The position numbers and the translations under genes are program-made. DNA of 64,000 bases. Source: CAZMSD01 sp964568855 (lineage in GTDB: Bacteria > CAIWAD01). The notes beneath the pieces were generated by a model that saw only the letters and a list, made by a program, of their open reading frames with translations, was not told the origin of the DNA and ran no database searches. The stretch is from positions 87,162-151,161 of the forward strand of contig CAZMSD010000004.1 in assembly GCA_964568855.1 (NCBI GenBank). Direction: 5' to 3'. How positions within the stretch are numbered: the stretch's first letter is position 1; every line of letters begins with the position of its first letter. This document shows, piece by piece, positions 19,251-28,872 of the stretch.

Positions 19251-21281
19251 CTATGAATCCCGGTTCTCGGCCCACCGCAGCCAGTAGTCGACCGTGACCG
19301 GTTCGATGGGCAGGTTTGCATTGTTCTCGATGGCGTCGACCAGCCGCTTGTGCTTGTCGGGGTCGTACCACCAGAGGGTGATGATCCCGCGCCAGTCGTA
19401 GGTGCGGGGCAGCCCCCACTCGGGCATGTCGAACTTGTTCCAGTACCCGAGGCGCGTGAAGGGCCCGTACCAGCCCAGCGCGTACTGGTGGCTCTCGGTG
19501 AGGATCTTGTCGATGGCCTGGATCTGCTTTACGCGCACAGACTGGTCGAAAGTGACGTTGTAGACCCGGCAGATGGAATCCACCACGAGGCTCTTGAAGC
19601 CGGCCAGGTTGTTGCTGTTGGGTTGATCGGCCATGTCGGAGCGGAAGGAGGATTCGGGGTTGGGAAAGAAGAGTCCGCCCCAGTTCTGCCAGTGCATCTT
19701 GAACTTGCGATCCATCACCATCTGGAACTGCGTGGCGCTCGTGGTCGGCTTGAGGTTGATCCTGATGCCGGCCTTCTTGTAGTCCTCCTGGATCACCGTC
19801 ATGATCCGTTCCCAGGTGGGACTTTCGTCCGTCATCAGGTCCAGCTCCAGGCGCTGGCCGTGCTCGTTGATCAGGTAGCCCTCGCCGTCGCGCTCGGACC
19901 AACCTGCTTCCGCCAGCAGCTCCAGGCCTTGTTCCGGCTGGTAGGTGATATGCTCGTTGGCGGAATTCTCGTAGTCGCTGCCCGGCCAGTAGGAATGCAT
20001 GGGCAGGTATTCATCGTAGAACAGCTTGTCGATCAATCTTTCCCGGTTCAGCAGGTAGGCGAAGGCCCGGCGCACCCGGATGTCGTTGAAGGGCGGTTCG
20101 CGCATGTTGAAGACGAATCCGCTGATCCCGTTGGGATTGTGAGTGAAGATTTTCTTGCGTTGGATCCAGCCCTTGCCGAGTTGCTCGATTCGCTCGGGCA
20201 GAAACTCCTTGACCCAGTACTTGGCCTGGCCGACAATGTAGATGTCCAGCTCGCCCTTCTTGAACATCTCGCGTTGGAGCGTCTGATCGGAAACGATGCG
20301 GAACTTGATCTTGTAGAAGTTTCCGCCCCCCTTGGAATGAGGATTGTCCTTGTCCCAATGGTTGTTGATACGCGTCATGGTCAGGCTGACGCCCTGGCGG
20401 CAATCCTGTTCGCGCAGCAGGTAGGAGCCGGAACCGGGCATGGTCCGGTTCTGGAATTGCTCCATGTATTCCTTGCCGGTGATGGGCCCGATGATGTGCG
20501 CGGGGTATATGTTCATGCTGGCGCCGAAATAGAGAAAGTGGCGCCAGTTGAGGTCGTCGGTGGAAGTTCGTATCAGGTAGGGACTGAGCGCCTCGGGTTC
20601 GGAATAGGCGCGGTAGAGCACCGTGTTGTAAGGTGAGAGGAGACCTTCGTCGATCATCAGCTTCCAAGTGGCGTGCACGTCCTCCGTGGTGACCCGGTGG
20701 CCCGTCTGCCAGCGCGCTTCTGGATTGATGCGGAAGGTGAAAACCTGGCCGCCGCCGGGCTTCTCTTCGATCTTCCAGTGAGATGCCAGCACGGGGTAGA
20801 ATTCCAGGTTCCAGCTCTCGATGTTCACCAGGCCTTCGTACATCAGGTTGCCGATCAATCTCATGAAGGACGTGTTGGAGTCCTTGCCCTCGCTGCGCAC
20901 GGTGGCGGGGTATTCAATCAGCGGCATGCGCAGCATGCCGCCGGGGATTCCCCGGGGATCGGCCATCGACCGGTAGTCGGCGAGTGTAGTGAAACCGAGG
21001 TCCTCGGCGATGTCCTCGAAACCCGCGCCGCCCATCTCGGCGGAAACTCCGGGCAGCGGACCGGGAGGCGTGTCCACCACCTCGAAACCCGCCGACCGCC
21101 AGTATTCCTTCGAGTCGATTCCCTCGAAGGGCTCCATCAACTGGCCCGTGTTGTACTTGGCCTTTCCCCCTCCGCAGCCCAGAGCCAGGAAGGCGACCGC
21201 GAGTGTGATACTCAGTTTGAGTACGCGGCATCTTGCGCGACCGGGAGATGGCACATGGTGGAAGCAGTGTTCCAGCTTCAT
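19251..21281 (-). CDS. Extracellular solute-binding lipoprotein, family 5 (YejA/OppA type)
   Basis: 676 residues. The lipobox FLALGC puts the lipidated Cys at residue 36, giving a lipoprotein outside the inner membrane. SBP_bac_5 features are LMYEGLVNIESWNLEFYPVLASHW, RINPEARWQTGHRVTTEDVHATW and FVFNMREPPFNDIRVRRAFAYLLNRE. An extra N-terminal region (about 40-115) lies before the usual domain. The ATG at 21281 has GGAG seven bases before it. It is the first gene of the transporter operon and delivers peptides to the YejB/YejE-like pair. A homologue lies at 29201-31204. Confidence 0.93.
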   Translation of the reverse strand: MKLEHCFHHVPSPGRARCRVLKLSITLAVAFLALGCGGGKAKYNTGQLMEPFEGIDSKEYWRSAGFEVVDTPPGPLPGVSAEMGGAGFEDIAEDLGFTTLADYRSMADPRGIPGGMLRMPLIEYPATVRSEGKDSNTSFMRLIGNLMYEGLVNIESWNLEFYPVLASHWKIEEKPGGGQVFTFRINPEARWQTGHRVTTEDVHATWKLMIDEGLLSPYNTVLYRAYSEPEALSPYLIRTSTDDLNWRHFLYFGASMNIYPAHIIGPITGKEYMEQFQNRTMPGSGSYLLREQDCRQGVSLTMTRINNHWDKDNPHSKGGGNFYKIKFRIVSDQTLQREMFKKGELDIYIVGQAKYWVKEFLPERIEQLGKGWIQRKKIFTHNPNGISGFVFNMREPPFNDIRVRRAFAYLLNRERLIDKLFYDEYLPMHSYWPGSDYENSANEHITYQPEQGLELLAEAGWSERDGEGYLINEHGQRLELDLMTDESPTWERIMTVIQEDYKKAGIRINLKPTTSATQFQMVMDRKFKMHWQNWGGLFFPNPESSFRSDMADQPNSNNLAGFKSLVVDSICRVYNVTFDQSVRVKQIQAIDKILTESHQYALGWYGPFTRLGYWNKFDMPEWGLPRTYDWRGIITLWWYDPDKHKRLVDAIENNANLPIEPVTVDYWLRWAENRDS

Positions 21282-21556
21282 TTATTACTCCAATGTTCGA
21301 CGGTGGAAACCGGTGTGACCGGCGACCGGGCGGGTCTAGAGAATTGCCTGGCGGGTTCTGAAGAGATCGTTGGTGACCTATAAAATGGAAGAGGACCGGA
21401 CATTCTCATGTTGATCTGAAAACATACAAGTCGCGGAAATGAGTTCCAAGCAGGCGCCCGCACCCTGCAGCGGCGGGATTCCTTCCTCGGCGGGCCTGGT
21501 GGAGGAACTCGTATGGATAAATCGAATCGCAGTCCTCGAAATGCAGCAAGGCCCTC

Positions 21557-21574
21557 TGATTTCAATTGAAATCA
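21557..21574. promoter_or_regulatory. 18-bp perfect palindrome, candidate enhancer (UAS)
   Basis: TGATTTCAATTGAAATCA is fully self-complementary. It lies about 140 bp upstream of the -24 element at 21712, the usual distance for binding of a sigma-54 activator. The two Fis-type HTH activators encoded within 6 kb are the obvious candidates, by inference only. Confidence 0.45.
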
Positions 21575-21711
21575 CTAATGTCATCAAAACGAACCGCCCC
21601 TCTATGTGTTGGTGTCAAAAGAAGTCGTTTCTCTTGCTGCAACGATCCTGGATGCTCTCCTCTGGAATCTAACTGCTTAATAATCAACGGAGAAGCATTG
21701 GTGTGGGAAAC

Positions 21712-21726
21712 TGGCACAGTGCTTGC
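21712..21726 (+). promoter_or_regulatory. Sigma-54 (-24/-12) promoter P1
   Basis: TGGCAC-AGTGC-TTGC matches the RpoN consensus exactly, with GG-N10-GC spacing. It is 128 bp upstream of the small secreted protein gene at 21855, in an otherwise gene-free stretch. Confidence 0.75.
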
Positions 21727-21854
21727 CCAATTGCGTGCTGAAAGGCGCCGGTGTCCACCACCCTCGTCTTTGGGTGGGATGAAACCGGAGATGACGCCCG
21801 GTTCTGAGCTGAAGCGAGCACTTCCACATCGTATTGCATGGAAAGGAGAAACCG

Positions 21855-22250
21855 ATGAAAGCATGGTCCGCACGAATCACCAGCCTGATGGCTGCATTGC
21901 TCTTGATCACCTGCAGCCTGGCTCCCCTGCCGGCGCTGGCGCGGGGCAATCCGAATCCCAGAGGCATCTACGCCACGGATGGAACGCCCGAGGGCACCTT
22001 CTGCGGCGTCTACTGGGATGCCTGCGGCGGGACCGAATGGGAAGTCTGCGCCAAGGGAGCGAGCATGGAACCGATCTTCGGCGACGACGGCCAGTCCATC
22101 GTCTATCCCACTTGTCCCTGCGAAATCATCTACAACCCGGGATTCGTGGTCTGGATGGGTGAGCCGGTGCGTTACGCTATCCGCTGGATCGACGGAGAAT
22201 ACGCCGGGCAGATCTTCTACTACACCGTCAAGTGGCCGCCTCTGCAGTAG
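21855..22250 (+). CDS. Small secreted Cys-containing protein, unknown function
   Basis: 131 residues from ATG 21855, with AAGGAG seven bases upstream; a TTG at 21834 is a poorer start. A clear signal peptide (MKAWSARITSLMAALLLITC...PALA) is followed by about 100 residues rich in Gly, Trp and Pro, with four Cys (TFCGVYWDACGG, EVCAKG, YPTCPCEI) that could form disulfides. No family recognised and no sorting tail. It stands alone behind sigma-54 promoter P1, so it is probably expressed on a specific signal. Confidence 0.75.
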   Translation: MKAWSARITSLMAALLLITCSLAPLPALARGNPNPRGIYATDGTPEGTFCGVYWDACGGTEWEVCAKGASMEPIFGDDGQSIVYPTCPCEIIYNPGFVVWMGEPVRYAIRWIDGEYAGQIFYYTVKWPPLQ

Positions 22251-22335
22251 GCGGCGTCCGCCGACAAGGCTTCCGCCACGCGCGAAGAACCGCAGCCTCA
22301 CTGTAGGAACTTAGTGGACCGATTCACTAGACTGC

Positions 22336-22358
22336 GGGCCGTCCCCGGGGGCGGCCCC
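22336..22358 (+). terminator. GC-rich hairpin after the small secreted gene
   Basis: GGGCCGTCCCC pairs with GGGGGCGGCCC (one G-T pair), followed by GGTCCTTATTTC. It lies 85 bases after the 21855 gene and 29 bases before the activator start, so it probably separates the two transcripts. Confidence 0.55.
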
Positions 22359-22386
22359 GGTCCTTATTTCCGACGGACCCGTCTCC

Positions 22387-24462
22387 GTGCTTGCAAATGA
22401 CTTCGCATCCGGCTTACTTCGTGAGTTGCGCAACTGCGGCTTGGAGTCCGTTTTGACCGACGACAGTCGATACAGGGTCTACCCGGGATATCGCGCGTTC
22501 CGCGAGCGGCGCTTCGAGGAATCGCTGAGCCTGTTGGCGGAAGACCGGCGCGGGGCCGAGTCCCGCGAGGACGACGCACTCTACCTTGAACTGGTTCGCG
22601 GGGTCTGCCTGCTGCAGCTCCAGCGGTATCACGAAGCCGTGGCCGTTCTTTTCAGCCTGTGGACTCGCCGAGCGGAGATCCGGTCATTCGACGCCTTGAT
22701 GATCCAGTTCAACCTGGCCCTTGTGTATCACGAAATGCGCATGTCGGACAAGGCTCTCAGCCACTTGGAGTACGTCGAACGCGAGTGCCCCCGGGAGAAC
22801 CGCACCATGCTGGGCAGGGTCTATCGCCTGATGAGTGCGTGTTACAGGCAGATCGACCCGGCCAGGGCCCGGGAGATGTCGCAGCGCTCGCTCGAAGTGC
22901 TCTCTCCCGAGGAAGGCGGCAGCATGCAGCAGGTGGAGCGTCTCGGCCTGGTCTTCGACGAGGGCGATTACGACCGCTTCTTCGAGCTGCTGGGGGAAAT
23001 CGACCGGGAGGCCATTCCTCCGCAGCAGCGCCTGCGTTGCGAGCTCTACGAATTGCTGGTGCTCTTTCGCCAGAACCGGCATGCCGAAGTGATCGAGTGT
23101 TACAGGCGGATGCGGGAATCGGGAATCCTCAGGCAGGAAGACCGGGCGCCCGGCGTCGACCTCTACGCCGTGGTGGGGATATCGCACCAGACTCTCGGCC
23201 AGGCGGGAGAGGCCGACCGTTTCTTCCGGAAGGCCTGGGAGATCTACAGCCGGACGGGCCAGATCCACAACAGGGAACTGCTCGAGTTCATGGAGGACAG
23301 GCTCGACGATCACCGGCTGGAAGACCTGCCCTTCGAGCAGCTCAGCGAGTTCGGCATCATCGGTATCTCGCCGCCGATGCAGAAACTGAAACAGCAGCTG
23401 GCCCGGATTCAACCGGGCAACCTGCCGGTCCTGATCACCGGCGAGACGGGCACCGGAAAGGAGCTGGTGGCCCGCAGCTTCGCCCAGGACGGACGGCCCT
23501 TCGTCGCCGTGAACTGCCGTGCGGCCCCCACGACACTGATCAGTTCGCTGCTCTTCGGACATGCGAAGGGGGCCTTCACCGGCGCCCATTTGCCCAGCGG
23601 CGGCTGGGTGGAGGAGGCCGACGGCGGCGTCCTGTTCCTCGACGAGGTGGCCGACCTGCCCCTGGAATTGCAGCCGCTGCTTTTCCGCTTCCTGGACGAC
23701 GGCAGCTACTACCGCGTGGGCGAAAACACTCCCCGGAAAGCCCTGGTCCGGGTGATCGCGGCCACCAATCTCGACGTGCGCAACGCGGACCGCGTGCGCG
23801 AGGAGCTCTACAACCGGCTGGCCGGATTCGCCGTGCATATTCCGCCGCTCAGGGACCGCGGAATGGACTGCGTGTATCTCGCGGCCTGGTTCGTTCGCGA
23901 ATTCAACCGGCTCAACGGCACGCGGCGCACCCTGGGACCCGCGCCGGCCGCGCTGCTGCGGAGCTACGCCTACCCCGGGAACGTGCGCGAGCTGAAGTTC
24001 CTGGTCCAGCGGGCCTGCACAGTGAGTCGGGGGGAGTTCGTCCTGCCCGCCCTGGAGGAGGAACTGGCCGCCGCCCGGGAAGCGCCGGGGATCGACGGGG
24101 ATTCCGGCGCCGACTCGAAACCGGCCCTCTCAGGGGAAGGAGAGCCCCCCCCCGTGGAAGAGGCTGCGGCCGGCGCCGACAGGGAGGCGCGAGAACCGGG
24201 AGAGAAATCGACGGCTGCGCCGGAGACGCTGCGAAATGTATCACAACTCGCCGACCTGGACCGGCCCGATTTCTCGATCCGGGAGGCCCGGCGCACTTTC
24301 GAGGATCTGCTGCGCCGGCGCGCGCTCGAAATCACCGGGGGCAGGATCCGCGCCGCGGCGCGGTTGCTTTCGGAATCGCCCACGGGCATCCAGCGCATGT
24401 TGAGGCGGGGAGATACCGATAATCGTAATTCCAAGGACACAACTGCGGAAGAAGAATCATGA
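22387..24462 (+). CDS. Sigma-54 activator with TPR-like N-terminus (copy 1)
   Basis: 691 residues. Residues about 30-310 are helical TPR-like repeats with no receiver, GAF or PAS domain. The AAA+ core (about 325-560) has Walker A GETGTGKE near 351, the sigma-54 contact loop GAFTGA near 396, Walker B GGVLFLDEVADLP near 416, and the arginine-finger and sensor region (YNRLAGFAVHIPPLRDRG, YPGNVRELKFL). A low-complexity linker (570-625) leads to a Fis-type HTH (GGRIRAAARLLSESPTGIQRML). The start is GTG 22387; no strong ribosome site is visible. It presumably binds upstream sites and remodels RpoN holoenzyme, with the TPR region sensing a partner. Its stop overlaps the beta-helix gene as ATGA. Confidence 0.9.
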   Translation: MLANDFASGLLRELRNCGLESVLTDDSRYRVYPGYRAFRERRFEESLSLLAEDRRGAESREDDALYLELVRGVCLLQLQRYHEAVAVLFSLWTRRAEIRSFDALMIQFNLALVYHEMRMSDKALSHLEYVERECPRENRTMLGRVYRLMSACYRQIDPARAREMSQRSLEVLSPEEGGSMQQVERLGLVFDEGDYDRFFELLGEIDREAIPPQQRLRCELYELLVLFRQNRHAEVIECYRRMRESGILRQEDRAPGVDLYAVVGISHQTLGQAGEADRFFRKAWEIYSRTGQIHNRELLEFMEDRLDDHRLEDLPFEQLSEFGIIGISPPMQKLKQQLARIQPGNLPVLITGETGTGKELVARSFAQDGRPFVAVNCRAAPTTLISSLLFGHAKGAFTGAHLPSGGWVEEADGGVLFLDEVADLPLELQPLLFRFLDDGSYYRVGENTPRKALVRVIAATNLDVRNADRVREELYNRLAGFAVHIPPLRDRGMDCVYLAAWFVREFNRLNGTRRTLGPAPAALLRSYAYPGNVRELKFLVQRACTVSRGEFVLPALEEELAAAREAPGIDGDSGADSKPALSGEGEPPPVEEAAAGADREAREPGEKSTAAPETLRNVSQLADLDRPDFSIREARRTFEDLLRRRALEITGGRIRAAARLLSESPTGIQRMLRRGDTDNRNSKDTTAEEES

Positions 24463-25721
24463 AGCACTGTCAGCGATCGACGATCTTCCTGAACTCCCGG
24501 ATACTGCTTTCGTTCCTGATCTGCTTGGTGACGGCCGCGGCGGCCGCGGCGGATACGCTGGTGATCGTACTCGGCCCCAACGACGAATACACCATTTACC
24601 ACAACTCGCCGGACTACTACCTGGTGGCGATCGAGTACGGGACGCTGATCCTCGAGGGCAGCGGACCGGGAGTCCATCCTCCCGATTTCAGCCACTACGA
24701 CAACTTCGATCACATCGTGGGGCTTACCTGGACCAAGGGGACCCTGCGCTATTCGGGCTGCTACCTGGGACCCTCCGAGCAGACGCCCGACGATCCGGCC
24801 TTCTATCAACTGCCCCTCATCGCCGGCAGCGGACTGAGACTGAGCTTCGAGGACTGCTACCTGGAGGGCGGTTCGCGGGCCGTGGTTCTGGACAGCGGCT
24901 GGGTGGACATCTACAACAGCGTGCTGACAGGACACGATCTGGGGCTGTACTGCAAGTACACCAGGGACACCGTGAACCTGACCGACACGTGGATCTCCCG
25001 GTGTGACACGGGCATCCGCATGGACGCCGGCAGTCTGAAGGCCCGGAGTTGCGCAATCGTCTCGAACCGCCAGGCCCTCTTTGCGGGCGGGAGTTCCAGT
25101 TTCAACCTGCGCGAGACGCTGCTGCAGTCTAACCACTCGATGGTCACCTTCATCGATACGGTCTCGCTCGAACTCAAGGCTTGCGACTTCACGCAGGTGG
25201 GCGGTTACTGTCTCGAGGCCCGCAGCGAGTGGGAATACATGCAGCAGTTGACCGTCGATTCCTGCTGGTTCGACCCCGAAACGATCGGCGACGAGCAGAA
25301 GCTGTTCAACTTTCCGCCGGATTCCGTCACCAACGAGCTGCCCGACGCACTGCGGGACGCCTCGGTCCCCGTCGCCCCAGTTGTGATACACGTGGACGAC
25401 AATGAGCCGATGCTGGAGGTGGTGATCGTCGGGAGGGACACCAGCGACCTGCCGGTTCAGCCGCGCGCACTGAAAATGTATCACTTCGGCGGCGAAGGCT
25501 TCGACCCCTGGCTGCCCGATTCGGTCTTCACGGATCAGGAATTCCAGGATTCCAGCCACGCGGCCACCTACGCCGTTCCGCCCTTCGAAGGCGAAGAGAC
25601 GCTCGTCGACAGCATCCTGGTCTCGGAGCTGATCCCGGGCAGCCCGGGCGGCGACGCCCATCCGGGCATCATCTGGGGAAGGGTCACCCTGGATTTCGAG
25701 GAGGAGGATCTCCCGGAGTAG
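24459..25721 (+). CDS. Secreted right-handed beta-helix protein coupled to activator 1
   Basis: 420 residues with a signal peptide (ILLSFLICLVTAAAAAADT). The body reads as a parallel beta-helix: repeated short strands with polar turns (LRLSFEDCYLEGGSRAVVLDSGWVDIYNSVLTG, VNLTDTWISRCDTGIRMDAGS). The last 120 residues are a separate acidic domain with no sorting tail. The start overlaps the activator stop by four bases, so the two are co-translated. Function is unknown; it could be an exported partner or sensor for the activator. A diverged counterpart is at 27823-28872. Confidence 0.8.
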   Translation: MKHCQRSTIFLNSRILLSFLICLVTAAAAAADTLVIVLGPNDEYTIYHNSPDYYLVAIEYGTLILEGSGPGVHPPDFSHYDNFDHIVGLTWTKGTLRYSGCYLGPSEQTPDDPAFYQLPLIAGSGLRLSFEDCYLEGGSRAVVLDSGWVDIYNSVLTGHDLGLYCKYTRDTVNLTDTWISRCDTGIRMDAGSLKARSCAIVSNRQALFAGGSSSFNLRETLLQSNHSMVTFIDTVSLELKACDFTQVGGYCLEARSEWEYMQQLTVDSCWFDPETIGDEQKLFNFPPDSVTNELPDALRDASVPVAPVVIHVDDNEPMLEVVIVGRDTSDLPVQPRALKMYHFGGEGFDPWLPDSVFTDQEFQDSSHAATYAVPPFEGEETLVDSILVSELIPGSPGGDAHPGIIWGRVTLDFEEEDLPE

Positions 25722-25880
25722 ACAGCGCCCGACGGGCAGGGTAACCGCGATCGCTATCCCGGCGGGCGGAGTTACCCGGCGGTCGGATGCGAACGTTGAA
25801 CAGGGAGAGTAGCCGCCGTCCGTCGAAGGTGAATACGAACCTCAACAGCGGCACGCGGGAGACGCGGCGAATAGAATTGC

Positions 25881-27767
25881 TCAGGCCTCGGGGCCGGTTT
25901 CCTCTATGAACTCGCGCTCTTTCTGCAGGTAGCGATACACAGAACGGCGTGAGACACCCAGGAACCGGGCCGTCTCGTCCACATTACCGTTGAAATGCTC
26001 CATCGCCTGTCGGACTGCGAGTACAGCGGCCTTGTCCTGAAGCTTGCGTAACGGCACCTCCGCGGCGCTGAAATCAAGCCTCCAGCCCTTCTCTTCGGAA
26101 AACGATACAGGGATCTGGGCCCTGGATGATTCCATTTCCTTCATGTGTAGGTCCCCATGAATCAGCGCCACCCCCTCGCCGGCGCCAATATGTTCAGCTC
26201 CAATAATCTGCACTGCGTCGTGCCAGGCGCGATCCACGACATTGAACAAGTCCCTCACGTTGCCTGGATACTCCCGCTCCTGGAGCGCTTGCTCCGCGGG
26301 GGGAGCCAGCGTTTTCCAGATGTCTCCCGCCCTGCGGTTGAGCACCTCGACCCGGTGGCGCGCCAGGTAGCGGACGTCCTCGCCCCGATCGCACAGAGAC
26401 GGCAACACCAGCACCAGCTTACGCAGCCTGTGATACAGGTCGTTGCGGAAGCGCTCCGGATCGCTCAGGTCGCGGTTCGTGGCCGCGATGATCCGGGCGC
26501 AGCACCTGCTGGTCTGCTCCGACCCGACGCGCCGGAATTCCCCGCTTTCGAGAAAGCGCAGCAACTTCGATTGCAGGGCCGGCGGCAGGTCTCCCACCTC
26601 GTCGAAGAAGAGCGTTCCTCCGCTGGCCTGTTCGATCAATCCGGCGTGGTCGCGTCGCGCCCCCGTGAAGGCGCCGTTGACGTGGCCGAATAGAGCGCTC
26701 TCGAAGACACCTTCGGGGATCGCCGGGCAATTCACCGTGACGAAAGGTTTCGCGCGTCGCGGCGAGGCCTCGTGCAGGGCGAGGGCGGTCAGCTCCTTGC
26801 CCGTCCCGCTGTCCCCGATGATCAGCACCGGCGATTCCGAGCGCGCGTAGCGCTCGATGTGAATCCTGAGGCTCATCACCGCCGGCGAAATACCGACGAT
26901 GCCGTACTTGGATGGAACCATCACCCCGGTCTGCGGCGCGTGCTCGCGAATCAGGGCCGAGCAGTATTCCACCACCTGGCCCAGCCCGGGATCGAAGGAC
27001 TGGCGGCATTCCTCGAGAATGTCGTTGGCCAGGTGCAGCTGGTCCTCCGCGGACTCGCGCCGGGCCTCCTTCAAACGCAGGAGCATGTACCGGTGCACCG
27101 GTCGGGTGCGCTCGTTGAGTCCGCATTCGGCAACCCGCGTGCTGACCGCCTCGGCGCGCACGGGGTCATGCGCGCAGTAATGCTCGAACAGAGCGTGCAG
27201 CAGGTTGAAATCCTGCGTGCTCTCGAGCCCGCCCAGTCGCTCGGCCACCCTGGCCGCCTGGTCGAACTCACCGGTCAGCAGGCAGCATATTCCAAGGAGG
27301 CAGTGCACGAGCCCGAAATGGGCCGATTGCGCCAGGTCCGTTTCAAGGATCGTCTCGAACTGCTCGCGCCATCCTTCGGAATGTCCCGCCAGAACCTGCA
27401 GCACGCCCTCCCACATCCGGGCGACGTATCCGTCGTGATCCGCCATCCGCCGGTACGATTCCAGGCAGGAGCGCGAGAAATCCTGATCGCCGATGTTGAG
27501 CGAGATGACGCCCATGTTGATCAGGCAGGCGGCGCGGTGCTGGTCGGGCAGCGCGTTCGCCTCGAGCGCAGTCCTGAATCCGGAAAGGGCGTCGAACTGC
27601 TGCCCGATCCGGTAATGCGCCATGGCATAGTAGAACTGAACGACGCCCCGGTCCGGATGCGTCTCTGGCAACGATATCAGGTCGGCCGTGGCCGATGCGA
27701 TGCACCGCCGGTAGTACCCCGCCTTGTAAGACGCCAGGCTGGAGTACTTTTCTGTCAGCTTCACCAT
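25881..27767 (-). CDS. Sigma-54 activator with TPR-like N-terminus (copy 2)
   Basis: 628 residues with the same architecture as copy 1. The helical TPR-type region covers about 1-270 (AHYRIGQQFDALSGFRTALEAN, INMGVISLNIGDQDFSRSCLES). The AAA+ domain has GDSGTGKE near 317, GAFTGA near 365 and GGTLFFDEVGDLP near 384. YPGNVRDLFNVVDRAWHD and a C-terminal Fis-type HTH (NGNVDETARFLGVSRRSVYRYL) follow. No receiver domain. It lies 55 bases downstream of beta-helix gene 27823-28872 on the same strand, and converges with the copy-1 module. GAFTGA is intact, so it should be active with RpoN. Confidence 0.9.
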   Translation of the reverse strand: MVKLTEKYSSLASYKAGYYRRCIASATADLISLPETHPDRGVVQFYYAMAHYRIGQQFDALSGFRTALEANALPDQHRAACLINMGVISLNIGDQDFSRSCLESYRRMADHDGYVARMWEGVLQVLAGHSEGWREQFETILETDLAQSAHFGLVHCLLGICCLLTGEFDQAARVAERLGGLESTQDFNLLHALFEHYCAHDPVRAEAVSTRVAECGLNERTRPVHRYMLLRLKEARRESAEDQLHLANDILEECRQSFDPGLGQVVEYCSALIREHAPQTGVMVPSKYGIVGISPAVMSLRIHIERYARSESPVLIIGDSGTGKELTALALHEASPRRAKPFVTVNCPAIPEGVFESALFGHVNGAFTGARRDHAGLIEQASGGTLFFDEVGDLPPALQSKLLRFLESGEFRRVGSEQTSRCCARIIAATNRDLSDPERFRNDLYHRLRKLVLVLPSLCDRGEDVRYLARHRVEVLNRRAGDIWKTLAPPAEQALQEREYPGNVRDLFNVVDRAWHDAVQIIGAEHIGAGEGVALIHGDLHMKEMESSRAQIPVSFSEEKGWRLDFSAAEVPLRKLQDKAAVLAVRQAMEHFNGNVDETARFLGVSRRSVYRYLQKEREFIEETGPEA

Positions 27768-27822
27768 ACTCGGTTGGCGCTCAGTCTTTCTACTCAGGGC
27801 ACGCTTGTCCGGCCGCGGTCGA

Positions 27823-28872
27823 TTACTCGCCCGAGACCCAGACGCCCAGATTTGCCGTCACCCGCAGGAAGAGTCTGGGCTCCCCTCCCGTGGATATCAC
27901 AGCTTCCGTCTCTTCAACGGTGTCGTAATACTCGAATCCCGCGTAGGGCTGGGTGGACCGGTAGATCATGTAACTGCTCTCCTTGCAGGGCAATCCGTCG
28001 ATGGTCACACCCGCGGGGACCCAGCTCAAGGGAACGTCGACGATGCCTCCGTCTCCAACGACGGTGGTCTCCCAGGGCGGCTCGGCCGATTTCAGGGGAT
28101 GCACGGCATCGGGCGCGGCCTCCTCCTCGTTCCAGATGTACATCCCGTTCAACAGCCCCGGATCGCTGACGTAGTTCAGTCCGAGATCGACCGGGATTCC
28201 GCTCTGGTTATCCAGCAGATACTGCCGGGCATCGGCGAAATCCACGGCTTGGCCCACCGCCGGAACGCTGGCGCCGTCGGGGATGATCAGGGCGTTGTCA
28301 TTGGCCTGCAGCAGACAGTCGTCTATCGAGAACCCGTCGCCGTCAAGGCAGTAGATCGCCGTTTCATTGGTCAGGAACAGGCTCTGCTGCAGCTCGACCT
28401 CCTGGGCCGCCAGCACTTCGAGAGCCCGGGCGCAATTGCAGAAATTCGTCTGGGACAGGTTCGCAACGGAAAGGGCCTCTTTGAGGACGATTCCCCGCTG
28501 GCAATCGGCGATCAACCCGGCGCTGCAGTGCAGCAGTCCTCCATCCACCACGATCGCCGTGTCCGCGTACTGAAACGTGGCGCCCTGAAGCACCAACTCC
28601 TGGCCCGGTCCGATCCACAGGGGCAAGCCGCCGCCCTCCCGGTCGTTTCCCCGCAGCAGACACTCGCTCAAGACCAGCCTTCCACCGGTCCAGTCCACGC
28701 GGTTCAGGTCCACTTCGTCCAACTCGGGCACAGCGTAGATTTCTACATCGTCCCCGGCTTCTATGGTCAGGAAATGGTCCGTGAGGTAGGTGGTGGGGTA
28801 GGATTCCTGCACGGCGCTGGCCGCCTGGACAAGCAGCAGTCCAGTATAGAGAAAACTGGCGCGAGCGATCAT
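27823..28872 (-). CDS. Secreted right-handed beta-helix protein coupled to activator 2
   Basis: 349 residues with a signal peptide (MIARASFLYTGLLLVQAASA). Residues 25-240 are beta-helix-like (GRLVLSECLLRGND, DTAIVVDGGLLHCSAGLIADCQRGIVL, FSIDDCLLQANDNALI). The C-terminal 80 residues resemble the FN3-like end module seen in several other secreted proteins here (VDVPLSWVPAG...YMIYRSTQPYAGFEYYD...LFLRVTA). It precedes activator 2 in one transcription unit, the reverse of the copy-1 order. Function is unknown. Confidence 0.78.
   Translation of the reverse strand: MIARASFLYTGLLLVQAASAVQESYPTTYLTDHFLTIEAGDDVEIYAVPELDEVDLNRVDWTGGRLVLSECLLRGNDREGGGLPLWIGPGQELVLQGATFQYADTAIVVDGGLLHCSAGLIADCQRGIVLKEALSVANLSQTNFCNCARALEVLAAQEVELQQSLFLTNETAIYCLDGDGFSIDDCLLQANDNALIIPDGASVPAVGQAVDFADARQYLLDNQSGIPVDLGLNYVSDPGLLNGMYIWNEEEAAPDAVHPLKSAEPPWETTVVGDGGIVDVPLSWVPAGVTIDGLPCKESSYMIYRSTQPYAGFEYYDTVEETEAVISTGGEPRLFLRVTANLGVWVSGE

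Larger units (their letters stand above)
21282..21854 (+). other. 573-bp divergent intergenic region
   Basis: No credible gene seen. It holds the upstream region of the solute-binding protein operon (left), a perfect 18-bp palindrome at 21557-21574 and a sigma-54 promoter at 21712-21726 reading right. The stretch 21500-21720 is clearly more AT-rich than its surroundings. Confidence 0.6.
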
